Origin: Nitrosomonas sp. | GTDB lineage: Bacteria > Pseudomonadota > Gammaproteobacteria > Burkholderiales > Nitrosomonadaceae | Direction: 5' to 3' | Assembly: GCA_016710135.1 (NCBI GenBank) | Contig: JADJLM010000002.1 | Coordinates: 1-64,000 of the forward strand | Length of the DNA stretch: 64,000 nucleotides | Shown here: one piece after another, positions 1-10,539 of the stretch | Numbering within the stretch: the first letter of the stretch is position 1 | How the letters are laid out: each line of letters starts with the position of its first letter | Position numbers and translations under genes: made by a program | The notes under the pieces: generated by a model | What the model saw: the letters and a program-made list of their open reading frames with translations, nothing else | The model's database searches: none | Told to the model about the DNA's origin: nothing

Positions 1-1350
1 AGGCCAATTCCTGGAAAATATAGGCATTGTTGCCTTGACCCGGTTTGAGCAGCTTTCCAGCGTACATGACCGGTTGGAATGGGCTTCCACTGGCAAAAAT
101 CGTTCTGCCATTAGACCATCGATAGGCTTCTTCTGCAGTGCATTCAGTGTGAGACGTTGGGTTTGATAGCGCGATTATTACGGGGCGTTCGTTAACGGTT
201 GCCATCGCGGTGATAATGTCCTGATTGAAGTCCAGCCACGCCTGTAGCACCGATGAGTACATCAGGCGGATTTGGGTTATGGCTTCCAAGAATGTCGCTG
301 GTGAGCAGGGGTGCGCAAATGGTTTGATGAGCGGCTTGACGGTTTCTCGGCTTGATGTAACCAGCCCTTGCCGGTCAATAAACCATAGCTTGGATCGCGC
401 TTCTGCTTCAGTCAGCCCCGCTGCACAAAAAGCGGATACCAGTAATCCTGCAATTCCGCTAGCTGCTGATCCGGTTCCAAGCAACATGATATTCAAATCG
501 GTAAACCGCTTCTGCGTAATGTGGTTTGAAGTATAAATTCCCGAAAGCGTTACGGCGGCGGTGCCCTGGATATCATCATTAAAGCAACGGATATGTTCAC
601 GATAGCGATCCAGCAGTTGGAAAGCATGTTGGTTATGAAAATCTTCAAATTGAATCACTGCATCGGGGAATCTGGCTTGCACCGCTTGCACAAATTCGTC
701 AACCAAGGATAAATAATCATCTCCCGTGATGCGTGGGTATGGGTATCCCATATAAAAGGAGTCATCGCGCAATGTTTGATTATTGGTCCCTACATCGAGC
801 ATGACAGGCAAACAATTTTCGGGGTGAAGGCCCGCACAAGCGACATACAAAGCTGTTTTACCGATAGAAATCCCCATTCCATTGGCGCCCAAATCCCCGA
901 GACCCAGAATTCGTTCACCATCGGTAACGACAATGATGCGAATATCGGTTTCAGGCCAATTACCGAGTATCGATGCAATTTCGCCTTTGTCTTCGGGGGT
1001 GATATAAAAACCTTGAGGTTTTCTGAAAATATGTGGCCAAACTGCTTGCAAGCTTCTCCAACCGTTGGCGTGTAAACGAGCGGCATGATTTCTTCAATGT
1101 GATCAATCATGGTTCGGTAAAATAGGCACTGATTACGCTCAAGTAAGCTATTCAAAAAAATATATTTTTCGATAGCGCTACTCTTACTTCGCATATTATT
1201 GAGCGCGCGCGCAACTTGGGTATTGATATCGGTGATCCGGTAAGGTAATAAGCCGCTTAACCCGTAGCGTTTCCGTTCGTCGCGGGTAAATGCGGTTGAT
1301 TTATTGAGGGCTGCATCATCTAACAAGGATTTTCCGTGTAACTGCTTCAT
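1..1350 (-). CDS. NAD-dependent malic enzyme, 3' end cut by window edge, frameshifted
   Basis: Oxidatively decarboxylates malate to pyruvate, making NADH, in the cytoplasm. The start (complement of 1348-1350) leads into the malic N-terminal domain with LNSLLERNQCLFYRT and PLVYTPTVGEAC. The dinucleotide-binding part continues in other frames with TDGERILGLGDLGANGMG, DDIQGTAAVTLSG, LLGTGSAASG and ALSNPTS, and runs off the window at position 1. The shift near 1025-1030 fits one lost base after the HIF residues; a compensating pair of indels seems to lie near 235-290. The order and motifs match the long, eukaryote-like malic enzymes (about 560 residues). The gene diverges from the haemoglobin gene across 255 bp that holds an imperfect inverted repeat (1407-1440). 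Because similar indels hit essential genes in this window, I read the gene as functional with sequence errors. Confidence 0.85.
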
Positions 1351-1605
1351 CCTTTTACCTCTTCATAAAATTTATCACGAGCGCAAATTGCAAATTACGA
1401 AAATGAAGTGCATGGAGATTAGTCATCCATCCAATGCACTAGTCTGCAGTTAGACAATTTTGATAGTAATCGATAAACTAGCAGGCAAAGGAAACACTTA
1501 AAATATTCACATATCGTCACATATCCCGTGCGATAAGTCGAGTTTTCCAAAATAACTGAGCAATCTCATTAACTGATATTATTTGATAACTGTTTTTTTC
1601 TTGAT

Positions 1606-2031
1606 ATGACGACACTGCAACCAATACCTTCTCCTAATCCAGACCTCTACACTGAAGAAGAGATTTCAAACCTTGTTCATCAGTTTTATGCTAAAGCAAG
1701 GAAAGATCCTGATTTAGGTCCTATCTTTGAGGGTCATGTCATCGATTGGGATGCTCACTTTGTTCAGATGACCAACTTCTGGTCAGCGCAGTTGAGAGGG
1801 ACTAATCGATTCCGTGGTGCTCCCATGCCTAAACATATTGCGCTCCCTGCGCTCAATGCAGATTTGTTCAATCGTTGGCTGAGCCTGTTCAAAGAAACAA
1901 CGCAAGAACTCGGTAATTCAACTTTAAAATATCATGCAGATATGGTTGCTACCTTTATTGCAGGACGATTATGGCTGGGTTACCAGATGAGTAATTACCC
2001 TGATCAACCCGCGACATCACTCGCTGTTTAG
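1606..2031 (+). CDS. Group III truncated haemoglobin
   Basis: A 141-residue single-domain globin of the truncated group III type, expected to bind haem in the cytoplasm and handle O2 or nitric oxide. Family features are visible: an early EEEISNLVHQFYAKARKDP helix, WDAHFVQMTNFWS, a G-x-F-x-G-x-P turn (RFRGAPMPKH) and the F-helix region HIALPALNADLFNRWLSLF, where the H of KHIALP is the likely proximal haem ligand. Length is normal for the family. It stands alone between the divergent malic enzyme and ribF, 90 bp upstream of the latter. In an ammonia oxidiser a nitric oxide detoxification role is plausible, but that is inference. Confidence 0.88.
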   Translation: MTTLQPIPSPNPDLYTEEEISNLVHQFYAKARKDPDLGPIFEGHVIDWDAHFVQMTNFWSAQLRGTNRFRGAPMPKHIALPALNADLFNRWLSLFKETTQELGNSTLKYHADMVATFIAGRLWLGYQMSNYPDQPATSLAV

Positions 2032-2121
2032 TAGACCACCAGTAATTGTGTCTAAAAGGGGGCTAGATAGCGACCAATCGAGTGAGAAACAAAAAGTGCT
2101 TGCTTTATCTTAGCAACCGCT

Positions 2122-3063
2122 ATGCACGTTTTTCATAGCATTACCACGCAGCATAAAATTCCGCTTGCATTGACGATTGGTAATTTTGATGGCGTCCATT
2201 TAGGCCACCAAGCGATGTTAGAGCGGCTCAAGCGAGCTGCAAAGCGATTGAACATTGCCTCTTGCATCATGATTTTTGAGCCGCACCCGCGTGAGTTTCT
2301 GATGCCTAACCAGTCGCCGGCTCGACTCACCAGTCTTCGTGAAAAGTTGGAAATTTTTGCGCAATTGGGCATCGATCGCGTGCAAATTTGTCACTTTAAC
2401 CACGCATTTGCACAAATTTCAGCACAAACTTTTATTACTGACATATTAATACAGCAATTGAATGTTCAGTGGATGTTGGTCGGTGATGATTTTCGATTTG
2501 GCACTAAACGTAGCGGGGATGTTGCCATGCTCGAGGCTTACGCTCAGCAAACGGGACAGTTCAACGTGGAAGTCATGGCTGATTTCTCGATTAACCATAT
2601 TCGGGTTTCCAGCACAGCCATTCGGGAAGCGCTATCAATGGGTGACATGGTACTCGCCCAACAATTATTGGGCCGACCCTTTAGCATGAGTGGTCGCATC
2701 GTCAATGGGGATAAATTAGCGAAGAAACTTGGTTTTCCAACCGCGAATATCCATTTCAAACATAATCATCCTCCCTTGCGTGGTATCTTTGTGGTAGAAG
2801 TGATCAGTCGAGCAACGTCGAACTTACCCAAGGTGATGAAAGGTGTGGCAAGCTTGGGTGTCAGGCCAACAACACATACGTCTGATAAATTAATTTTAGA
2901 AGTTCATTTGTTTGATTTTGACCAAGAGATTTATGGTCATCATTTACAAGTTAATTTTTTGCATAAGCTGAGAGATGAGCAAAAATATACGGATCTCGAA
3001 AAATTGATTGAACAAATTAAACAAGATATTACGAATGCAAAGCAGTATTTTATGCTTCACTAA
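2122..3063 (+). CDS. ribF: Bifunctional riboflavin kinase / FAD synthetase
   Basis: Phosphorylates riboflavin to FMN and adenylates FMN to FAD in the cytoplasm. The 313-residue protein has the usual two parts. The nucleotidyltransferase-like FAD synthetase domain (about 1-185) shows GNFDGVHLGHQ near residue 21 and VSSTAIREAL near 165. The flavokinase domain (about 186-305) shows GRPFSMSGRIVNGDKLAKK followed by GFPTANI. The gene reads without a break. It is followed after 33 bp by ileS and then lspA, the arrangement common in proteobacteria, where the three are usually co-transcribed. No FMN riboswitch is visible upstream. Confidence 0.95.
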   Translation: MHVFHSITTQHKIPLALTIGNFDGVHLGHQAMLERLKRAAKRLNIASCIMIFEPHPREFLMPNQSPARLTSLREKLEIFAQLGIDRVQICHFNHAFAQISAQTFITDILIQQLNVQWMLVGDDFRFGTKRSGDVAMLEAYAQQTGQFNVEVMADFSINHIRVSSTAIREALSMGDMVLAQQLLGRPFSMSGRIVNGDKLAKKLGFPTANIHFKHNHPPLRGIFVVEVISRATSNLPKVMKGVASLGVRPTTHTSDKLILEVHLFDFDQEIYGHHLQVNFLHKLRDEQKYTDLEKLIEQIKQDITNAKQYFMLH

Positions 3064-3096
3064 TACTTGCCTTGCACCAACAGAGAGCTCCATTTC

Positions 3097-5903
3097 ATGA
3101 CTGACTACAAAAATACACTGAATCTACCTGATACTCCTTTCCCAATGCGAGGTGATCTGGCCAAACGTGAGCCAGGGATGCTTAAAGCCTGGCAAGAAAA
3201 AAAGCTTTACCAAAAAATTCGAGAAGCGAGTCAAGGAAGGCCAAAATTTATTCTTCATGATGGCCCACCACGCAAATGGTGATATTCATATTGGTCATGC
3301 GGTTAATAAAATTCTCAAAGATATCATTATCAAAAGTAAAACCTTAGCCGGTTTTGACGCACCTATGTTCGGGTTGGGATTGTCACGGTTTGCCAATTGA
3401 ACATCAAATTGAGAAAAAGCACGGCAAACATTTACCCGCAGATCAAGTCCGCACGCTTTGTCGTGCGTTTGCACAAGCTCAAATAGAGCGGCAAAAAGCT
3501 GATTTTATCCGCCTAGGTGTGCTTGGCGATTGGGATAATCCTTACTTGACCATGAATTACCAGACTGAAGCCGATATTATCCGGGCGCTGGGTAAAATTT
3601 ATCAAAATGGCCATCTCTACCAAGGTCAAAAACCTGTCAATTGGTGTATCGATTGTGGATCAGCACTCGCTGAGGCAGAAGTCGATTACGAAAACAAAAT
3701 ATCTCCTGCGATTGATGTGGGATTTGAGGTTATTGCTGATGCTTCTGGCGCACATGCCCTTACCAAGCATTTCTCCATAACCATTCCTGAAGGAGCGAAA
3801 TGTTATGCTGTCATTTGGACTACTACGCCGTGGACGCTGCCAGCCAACCAGGCGGTCTGCGTGCATCCCGATTTTGATTATGAACTGGTCGATACGCCCC
3901 GTGGATTGCTAATTCTAGCAGCGCAGTTGAAACAAGCGTGTTTGACGCGGTATCAAATCAATGGGAAAACATTAGCGAGTTGTAAAGGAAGTGCGCTTGA
4001 GCATTTAGCGTTACATCATCCATTCGATGCGCGGACGGTGAAAATTATCTGTGGTAAACATGTAACGTTGGAAGCCGGTACCGGTTTAGTCCATACAGCG
4101 CCTGCTCATGGCTTGGATGACTATTTCATCGGACAGCAATACAGCTTGCCCAGCGATAGTCCTGTCGGGAATGACGGTAAATTCACTCAATCAACTCCAT
4201 TGGTCGGCGGTATGTTTGTTTGGAAAGCCAACGATGTCGTGATTGAGTCGCTGAAACAAAGCCAACATCTCATCCATTTTGAAAAAATTGAACATAGCTA
4301 CCCTCATTGTTGGCGACACAAAACACCGATTATTTTTCGTTCAACGCCGCAATGGTTTATCGGTATGAATAAACCGCAGGGTACAAATACGGTTCAATAT
4401 GAATCGCTGCGTGAATTAGCGATTAAAGCCGTTGATCAAACGACATTTTATCCAGCTTGGGGAAGAGCTCGCTTAGAAGCGATGGTCAAGAATCGTCCTG
4501 ATTGGTGCATTTCACGCCAGCGAAATTGGGGCGTTCCGATGACATTTTTTGTGCATAAGGAAACTCAAGATTTACACCCGCGCACTGTTGAATTACTGGA
4601 AGCCGTCGCTAACGCAGTAGAGCAACAAGGAATTGAAGCTTGGTTTAGTTTAGATCCTGCTACTTTGCTAGGAAATGAAGCCGATCAATATCAAAAATTA
4701 ACCGATACGCTCGATGTTTGGTTTGATTCAGGAACTACCCATGATACGGTTCTAAGGCGTAACATTGACTTGAATCATCCAGCCGATCTTTATTTAGAAG
4801 GCTCTGATCAACATCGCGGCTGGTTCCAATCGTCACTCTTGACGGGTTGTGCAATGAATCATCGCGCCCCTTATGATGCGTTACTCACTCATGGTTTTGT
4901 CGTAGATGGCCAAGGCCATAAAATGAGCAAATCCAAAGGTAACGTCATTGCGCCACAAAAAATTGTCGACACGTTAGGTGCTGATATTCTGCGCTTATGG
5001 GTCGCCTCTACCGATTATTCGGGTGAGCTGTTTATCTCTGACGAGATTCTAAAACGAATCGTCGAAACCTATCGACGGATTCGCAATACCTTACGTTTCT
5101 TACTCGCTAACATCGCGGACTTTAATCCCCAAACAGATCAGTTACCCGTTGAGCAATGGCTGGAAATTGATCGTTATATGCTCGCGCATACCGAAGCGTT
5201 GCAAAGTGAGCTGACGACCCTCTATCAACGTTATGAATTTCATCAAAGCGTGCATGTCTTACATAACTTCTGTTCGGAGGACCTGGGCGGCTTTTATCTA
5301 GATATTTTAAAAGACCGCCTATACACTACCGGTTCGAAGAATCTTCCGCGGCGTTCGGCACAAAATGCGCTCTACCATATCACGCAAAGTCTGGTACGTT
5401 TGTTTGCACCAATATTGAGCTTTACCGCAGAAGAAGTGTGGGAGCAGCTGACGAATAAGCCTGAGGATAGTGTGTTGCTACAGTCGTGGCATTCATTTCC
5501 TGTGCAAGCGCGTGATCAAATCGATTTTTTATTGGCACGCTGGAGCCGCTTGCGCCAATTGCGTTCAAACGTATTGAAAAAATTAGAGGAATCACGCGCG
5601 CAAGGAGAGATTGGTTCCTCATTGGCAGCCATTGTCACCATTCAAGCTGCTGAGGCGGATTTCACGTTATTACAATCACTGGGGCATGATTTACGTTTTG
5701 TCATGATTACTTCTGAAGTTCACTTACATCATGTAGCGCATACAAACGATATCAGTATTACGGTTTCGCCAAGCCCACATCAAAAATGTGAGCGCTGCTG
5801 GCATTATTGTGAAGATGTCGGCCACCATGCAGATCATCCTACGTTATGCCAGCGCTGTGTTTCCAATTTATATGGCACGGGTGAACATCGTAAACATGTC
5901 TAA
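3097..5903 (+). CDS. ileS: Isoleucyl-tRNA synthetase, with small frameshifts near the 5' end
   Basis: Charges tRNA-Ile with isoleucine. The start at 3097 gives MTDYKNTLNLPDTPFPMRG, typical of proteobacterial IleS. The class I signatures are present: HIGHAVNK (about 3293) and KMSKSKGN (about 4922). The C-terminal zinc site has CERCWHYC and CQRCVSNL pairs. The frame breaks twice: near 3272-3278 in the HDGPP-x-ANGD motif (two bases lost), and near 3362-3372 in DAPYVPGWDCHG (one T and one C lost). Downstream 849 residues are open. An essential single-copy gene cannot tolerate this, so errors in the sequence are far likelier than a real pseudogene. It sits between ribF and lspA, as expected. Confidence 0.93.
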
Positions 5904-5933
5904 CTTTCTTGTATTGATTACCTACTCATTATC

Positions 5934-6398
5934 ATGAAACTCTCTCTCAGTTTGGTTATCGCTTTCATTGTTTTAGCACTCGATTTGGTTACAAAATACT
6001 GGGTAGAATCCGCGTTGGTTTTTGGCCAACAAATTCCTATCACTTCCTTTTTTAATTTGGTGCTGACATATAATCCGGGCGCTGCGTTTAGCTTTTTGGG
6101 CGATGCCTCCGGGTGGCAGCGGTGGTTGTTGAGTGGCATCGCTTTTATCGCCTGCGCAGTCATTATTTATTTACTTTACAAGCACGCTGAAAATAAATTG
6201 TTTTGCTGGGCGTTGAGTCTGGTACTCGGCGGTGCGCTGGGAAATTTATATGATCGCATTACATTAGGCCATGTCGTTGATTTTCTTGATTTCTACATTG
6301 GTGACTACCATTGGCCTGCATTCAACATCGCCGATTCAGCAATTTGTATCGGTGCGGCATTACTGATTTATGAAAGCTTTACCGCAAAGAAGTCATAA
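5934..6398 (+). CDS. lspA: Lipoprotein signal peptidase (signal peptidase II)
   Basis: Cleaves the signal peptide from diacylglyceryl-prolipoproteins in the inner membrane. The 154-residue protein has four hydrophobic segments and the family motifs: NPGAAFSFL, NLYDRITLGHVVDFLDFY and PAFNIADSAI. The two catalytic aspartates correspond to D116 (in HVVDF) and D134 (in IADSA). It starts 30 bp after ileS and completes the ribF-ileS-lspA cluster. Length and membrane layout are normal. The window contains several predicted lipoprotein substrates (L,D-transpeptidase, Kazal protein, lipase). Confidence 0.95.
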   Translation: MKLSLSLVIAFIVLALDLVTKYWVESALVFGQQIPITSFFNLVLTYNPGAAFSFLGDASGWQRWLLSGIAFIACAVIIYLLYKHAENKLFCWALSLVLGGALGNLYDRITLGHVVDFLDFYIGDYHWPAFNIADSAICIGAALLIYESFTAKKS

Positions 6399-6472
6399 AT
6401 AAATCGTGTATTAATCGCGGTACCGCTGATGTACTTGGGAAATCGAATCGTATGTAGCCATAACTTTCTACG

Positions 6473-6793
6473 ATGAAAAAAGCGTATTCAGCTAATAATC
6501 TGATTGAAGCTCAGATGATCCTTCAATTATTAGAGCAAGCCTATATTCCCGCCAAACTGATGAATACTTTCTCACAAGGCGGTTTAGGAGAAATTCCCTT
6601 TACCCATGCTTACCCTGAGGTTTGGGTGGTACGCGATGATGATTTTGAGAAGGCGCAGGACATCATCGATCAATATGAGCACACTTCGATCGACCCTAGA
6701 TACGTAAACTGCTCAAATTGTAGTGAATCCAATCCAGCGAATTTTGAATTATGTTGGAATTGTGGTTGTGGATTGGAAGCAAGCGTTAAATGA
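6473..6793 (+). CDS. DUF2007-domain protein with C-terminal zinc ribbon
   Basis: A 106-residue cytoplasmic protein of unknown role. The N-terminal half (MKKAYSANNLIEAQMILQLL to DFEKAQDIIDQYE) matches the DUF2007 'putative signal transducing' fold, a small ferredoxin-like domain that often starts by naming the shift between two protomers. The C-terminal part has two CxxC knuckles (CSNCSESNPANFELCWNCG), a rubredoxin-like zinc ribbon. It lies 74 bp downstream of lspA on the same strand and could be read through from that operon. The sequence gives no direct clue to a ligand or partner. Confidence 0.8.
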   Translation: MKKAYSANNLIEAQMILQLLEQAYIPAKLMNTFSQGGLGEIPFTHAYPEVWVVRDDDFEKAQDIIDQYEHTSIDPRYVNCSNCSESNPANFELCWNCGCGLEASVK

Positions 6794-6891
6794 GTTTGCA
6801 AAGTTGCAAGGCCTTCAGGTTTAATAATTCAATTTTTCTAAATCTTACTAAATCATTCCTTTATAGCTAAAAAAAAGGGAAAAACTTACCA

Positions 6892-6907
6892 GATCTAAGC
6901 TTAGATC
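6892..6907. promoter_or_regulatory. Perfect 16-bp palindrome upstream of the TonB receptor gene
   Basis: GATCTAAGCTTAGATC is a perfect 16-base palindrome 56 bp before the TonB receptor start, in an AT-rich leader. It could be an operator for a dimeric regulator. It does not resemble a Fur box. Function is inference. Confidence 0.3.
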
Positions 6908-6962
6908 GATTGTGTACTTGGATACAATTTGATATTCCGAATCAATTAATCTTTATTGGCTT

Positions 6963-9029
6963 ATGTTTTTTTTGCAAAAATTAGCTTTGGCTTATTGCTA
7001 TAGGCTAATGTTGATTATCGTCTCTTTCAGTTTTGCAAATATCGCCATAGCTTCAAGTACTTCAATACCAGTAAGCAAAGCTTCGATGGATCCGCTGTTG
7101 GATTTAAGTATCGAAGAATTGATGAAGATTAAAATCACATCGGTATCAAGGCGTGAGCAGAAATTATCTGGCACGCCCTCCGCAATTTTTGTTATTACAC
7201 AAGAAGATATTCGCCGCTCTGGTGCGACTAGCATTCCAGAAGCACTGCGCATGGCCCCTGGTGTCGAAGTTGCTCGTGTGGGTACTGATAAATGGTCAAT
7301 CAGTGTTCGAGGCTTTAATGGTCGCTTCGCTAACAAATTGCAAGTGTTGATGGATGGCCGTAGTGTTTATACACCGTTATTTTCGGGCGTAATTTGGAGT
7401 CAACAAGACACGCTGATGGAGGATATCGAACGAATTGAGGTAATTCGCGGTCCTGGTGCTACGGTCTGGGGAGCCAATGCGGTAAATGGCGTTATCAATA
7501 TCATTACTAAAAAAGCCGTCGATACCCAAGGTACCATGGTTACTGCAGGCGGTGGGAGTTTTGAACAGGGGTTCATTGGAATGCGATACGGAGGGAAAAT
7601 CAATGAAGCGACGCCGTTCCGGGTATACGCTAAAGGGTTTAGTCGAGATAATACGCATTCACTGGCCGGAAGTAATCTGCAGGACAACTGGCGTTCAGCC
7701 AGGGCTGGATTTCGATTGGATCATACCCGTGGCATCGATCAACTGACGTTGCAAGGCGATGTTTTTATTAATCGAATTGGCGATAGTTTATTACAGCCTA
7801 CGTTAGTATCTCCTTTTAATAGACTAGATGTTGTTGATACGACAGAAAAGGGGGGGAATATACGTTTCCGGTGGGATCGTAATTTTTCTGATCAATCATC
7901 GATCATGCTGCAAACCTACTACGATCGTGTGCATAATCAGCTGACTCCATGGACAAAATATGCTGAAAGCTTTGATATCGATTTTCAGCATCGATTGCCT
8001 ATACTAAAAAGTCACGATGTCACGTGGGGGCTGAATTATCGGCTGTACCATAATAAAGTCGCGGAAACTGAACTTACGCAATTTAACCCCGCACAAAAAA
8101 CCAATCATAATTTCAGCGCTTTTATTCGTGACGAAATTACGGTAATACCTGAAAAATTGTCATTGTCAATTGGTACACGCCTTGATCACAATGATTTTAC
8201 TGGACTGGAGATACAACCCAGTGGCCGTTTAATGTTGACGCCCAACGAGTATCACTCTATTTGGCTATCGGTATCTCGCGCAGTACGAATCCCGTCGCGT
8301 GGTGAAAATGATGTAACCATCGCTGGCCGGACATTGCAATCTTTCACAGGATTACCCGGATTACCTATTCCTGTGCTCATGGCAGTCCAAGGGAGTAATC
8401 AGTTTGCTTCAGAAAAACTAATTGCCTATGAAATGGGCTATCGACACCAGTTATCTGCAAATGCATCGATTGATTTGGCAACCTTTTTTAATGACTATAG
8501 TCAATTAAGAGATTTCCGCTTTGGTCAAATCATGCCTGGAACAGGCGTGGTACCGCATTGGATATTACCGGTAATATTCAGTAACACCACTTCAGCGTAC
8601 TCGTATGGTTTTGAGTCTTCAATTGACTGGCGCCCGATCAAAAAATGGCGCTTACAAAGCAGCTATTCTTATTTAAATATTCACACGAATTCAAATCCTG
8701 AGTTTCGACAAATGGATTCATCTTCTGCTGGCGCTGATAAAGCCAACCCGAATCATCAGCTCTCGATCCGCTCACATTACGATTTCTCAGAGCAGTTGCA
8801 ATTAAACCTGTGGCTGCGCTATGTCAGCGCTTTGACTTTCTTCAATATTCCCAGCTATGTAACAATGGATGCAAAACTATCGTGGAAACCCGTAAAAAAT
8901 ACAGAGCTTTTTATTGTCGGTCAAAATTTGTTCAGCAAGCATCATCGTGAATCGCAATCAGATTTTATCCCTTCTATCCCAGCAATGATTCCGCGCGGTA
9001 TATACGTGGGTATTGAAAGACGTTTTTGA
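6963..9029 (+). CDS. TonB-dependent outer-membrane receptor
   Basis: A 688-residue outer-membrane transporter that would import a bulky substrate using TonB energy. After a signal peptide (hydrophobic stretch about residues 13-30) comes LLDLSIEELMKIKITSVSRR, which resembles the conserved start of TonB receptors of the vitamin B12/colicin group, then a plug domain with ITQEDIRRSGATSIPEALR, VSVRGFNGR-like SVRGFNGRFANK, LMDGRSVYTPLFSG, and IERIEVIRGPGATVWGANAV followed by VNGVINIITK. The rest is beta-barrel sequence rich in alternating aromatic residues and ends in a terminal phenylalanine (GIERRF), the outer-membrane assembly signal. Substrate cannot be assigned; siderophore, haem or cobalamin-like ligands are all possible. 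No transport partners lie next to it. The start ATG at 6963 is preceded by a weak ribosome site. Confidence 0.9.
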   Translation: MFFLQKLALAYCYRLMLIIVSFSFANIAIASSTSIPVSKASMDPLLDLSIEELMKIKITSVSRREQKLSGTPSAIFVITQEDIRRSGATSIPEALRMAPGVEVARVGTDKWSISVRGFNGRFANKLQVLMDGRSVYTPLFSGVIWSQQDTLMEDIERIEVIRGPGATVWGANAVNGVINIITKKAVDTQGTMVTAGGGSFEQGFIGMRYGGKINEATPFRVYAKGFSRDNTHSLAGSNLQDNWRSARAGFRLDHTRGIDQLTLQGDVFINRIGDSLLQPTLVSPFNRLDVVDTTEKGGNIRFRWDRNFSDQSSIMLQTYYDRVHNQLTPWTKYAESFDIDFQHRLPILKSHDVTWGLNYRLYHNKVAETELTQFNPAQKTNHNFSAFIRDEITVIPEKLSLSIGTRLDHNDFTGLEIQPSGRLMLTPNEYHSIWLSVSRAVRIPSRGENDVTIAGRTLQSFTGLPGLPIPVLMAVQGSNQFASEKLIAYEMGYRHQLSANASIDLATFFNDYSQLRDFRFGQIMPGTGVVPHWILPVIFSNTTSAYSYGFESSIDWRPIKKWRLQSSYSYLNIHTNSNPEFRQMDSSSAGADKANPNHQLSIRSHYDFSEQLQLNLWLRYVSALTFFNIPSYVTMDAKLSWKPVKNTELFIVGQNLFSKHHRESQSDFIPSIPAMIPRGIYVGIERRF

Positions 9030-9125
9030 AAAAGCGACTAACCTAAAATTCTCTATTTACTGCGTTGTGAATCAGATTATTTTTCTGTTGCGCGAGTGGT
9101 TTGCTAATTGCTACCCATAAATATT

Positions 9126-9539
9126 ATGAAGCTTGATAGTACTATTATCCGCTGGATTTTCTTGGTACCAGTTACTTGGGCAGCTTGGTATACCGCTGTT
9201 TTCTTAGGCATCGCAATCCTTGCAGCTGGTGAAGCATTTTGTCCTGCTGGGCGAGTCGTGTCAGGTTGGTGTAATGCGAATTGGTATTCCATTTTTTTTG
9301 AATCAGTAGTGATTTTTTCTTCGTCGCTATCGGCTATTTTTGTAGTCATGGTCGGTTCTTACATGGCGCCTACGCATCGATCTTTTGTTGCAAAGTTAGT
9401 TTTTATCACGGGCTCAGCAGTTGCTATCTTTATGGCGACTGAAACCCAAGCGTATCTGGCACTTGCCGGTACGCTTGTATGTGGGCTAGGTTCCCTATGG
9501 GTCGTTGTAAAGCGATGGGGTAGGGCGAGCGCCAAATAA
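9126..9539 (+). CDS. Small membrane protein of unknown function
   Basis: A 137-residue protein starting at the ATG at 9126 (an upstream TTG at 9108 is possible but less likely). It has three to four hydrophobic segments (IIRWIFLVPVTWAAWYTAVF, FFESVVIFSSSLSAIFVVMV, FVAKLVFITGSAVAIFMA, YLALAGTLVCGLGSLWVVV) and two cysteines in an extramembrane loop (FCPAGRVVSGWCNANW). I do not recognise the family. It is the last gene before the tRNA-Leu fragment. If that fragment marks an island end, this gene belongs to the ancestral chromosome downstream of tRNA-Leu. Confidence 0.6.
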   Translation: MKLDSTIIRWIFLVPVTWAAWYTAVFLGIAILAAGEAFCPAGRVVSGWCNANWYSIFFESVVIFSSSLSAIFVVMVGSYMAPTHRSFVAKLVFITGSAVAIFMATETQAYLALAGTLVCGLGSLWVVVKRWGRASAK

Positions 9540-9587
9540 TTTAGTTCTGATGCTAAGGCACAGTAAGTCACTGTGATAAATCGGGTT

Positions 9588-9650
9588 TGGTGCCGGAGCC
9601 GGAATCGAACCGGCACGGACGGATAAGGTCCGATGGATTTTAAGTCTACC
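9588..9650 (-). other. 3' fragment of tRNA-Leu(UAA): candidate attachment site
   Basis: On the minus strand the sequence from the anticodon loop (CTTAAAATCC) through the variable arm and T arm to CACCA repeats the 3' half of the intact tRNA-Leu at 36709-36798, with only a one-base gap in the acceptor stem (CCGG-CACCA versus CCGGGCACCA) and one change in the anticodon stem. The 5' half is missing and the anticodon stem no longer pairs, so it is not a working tRNA. A tRNA 3' fragment next to accessory DNA is the usual footprint of an integrated island. It is inverted relative to the intact gene. Confidence 0.8.
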
Positions 9651-9717
9651 TATATAATCAATAAAATCAAATAGTTACCTATAGCAAAGCTCAAATAAAG
9701 TGATTATAATCTGTAGA

Positions 9718-10539
9718 TGACTTATCCATCATCATTTCGCTGCAAAGTTTTGTCTGTACGTAAGAAAGAAGGGCTTACAATAGCACAGACGGCAGCACGT
9801 TTTGTGGAATTGCCAGCGTGACACGCTGGGTAAAAATCCCAATCCCAAGCAGACCCGTAACAAACCGGCGACGAAGATCGACATGATCGCGTTGGCCCGA
9901 GATGCGGGAGTTTCCAGACGCCTATCAAGCAGAACGAGCTCGTCGATTAGGCGTAAGCGAAAAAGGTATTGGCCATGCGCTGCGGCGTATGAACATCAGC
10001 TAAAAAAACACTGCGGCATCCCAAAGCGGACGAAGACAAACGGCACATCTTCCAGGAGACGATTAAGACGTACAAAGCTCAAAATCGCGTCATCGTTTAT
10101 ATTGACGAGAGTGGTTTTGCTCACGATATGCCACGAACACATGGGTATGCGCCCATTGGCAAGCGGTGTCACGGTGTGTGTAATTGGCATGCCAGAGGCC
10201 GCGTCAATGTGATCGGCGCGTTGATCGGCAAATGTCTTCTGACGGTGGGGTTGTTCATCAGCAATATTGATGCAGATACTTTTTGGGCTGGACGGTACAC
10301 GATCTGTTGCCAAAACTTCCACCAGCATCAGTTGTGGTCATGGATAACGGACCTTTCACAAAAGGCAGGATATTCAAAATGCAATCACACAAGCTGGACA
10401 TACGCTTGAATATCTGCCAGCGTATTCACCAGACCTTAACCCCATTGAGCACAAATGGGCACAAGCCAAAGCAATCAGAAAACAACAAAACAAAACCGTT
10501 GAGCAGCTCTTTAAAATCGAATCATTTTATGTGACGTAG
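9718..10539 (+). pseudogene. IS630-family transposase, broken by several frameshifts
   Basis: Reading across frames gives a full IS630-type transposase: an N-terminal helix-turn-helix (KVLSVRKKEGLTIAQTAARF, then ASVTRWVKNPNPKQTR), a linker with AERARRLGVSEKGIGHALRRM, and a DDE domain with YIDESGFAHDMPR, VVMDNGPF and DLNPIEHKWAQAKA, ending at TAG 10537-10539. There are shifts near 9815, 9905, 10005, 10290 and 10365. The number of breaks, higher than in neighbouring single genes, suggests real decay plus sequence error. It lies 70 bp inside the tRNA-Leu fragment, so it is the first element of the accessory region. Confidence 0.8.

Noticed and set aside
1407..1440. Terminator between malic enzyme and the haemoglobin gene
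   Set aside because: The inverted repeat has no T run and lies between two divergent starts, so a terminator makes no sense there.
3097..3400. ileS as a real pseudogene
   Set aside because: Essential gene, with breaks in otherwise conserved motifs that are repaired by a few bases, as in fusA; sequence error fits better.
9588..9650. A second functional tRNA-Leu
   Set aside because: The 5' half is absent and the anticodon stem does not pair; only the 3' half is a copy of the gene at 36709.
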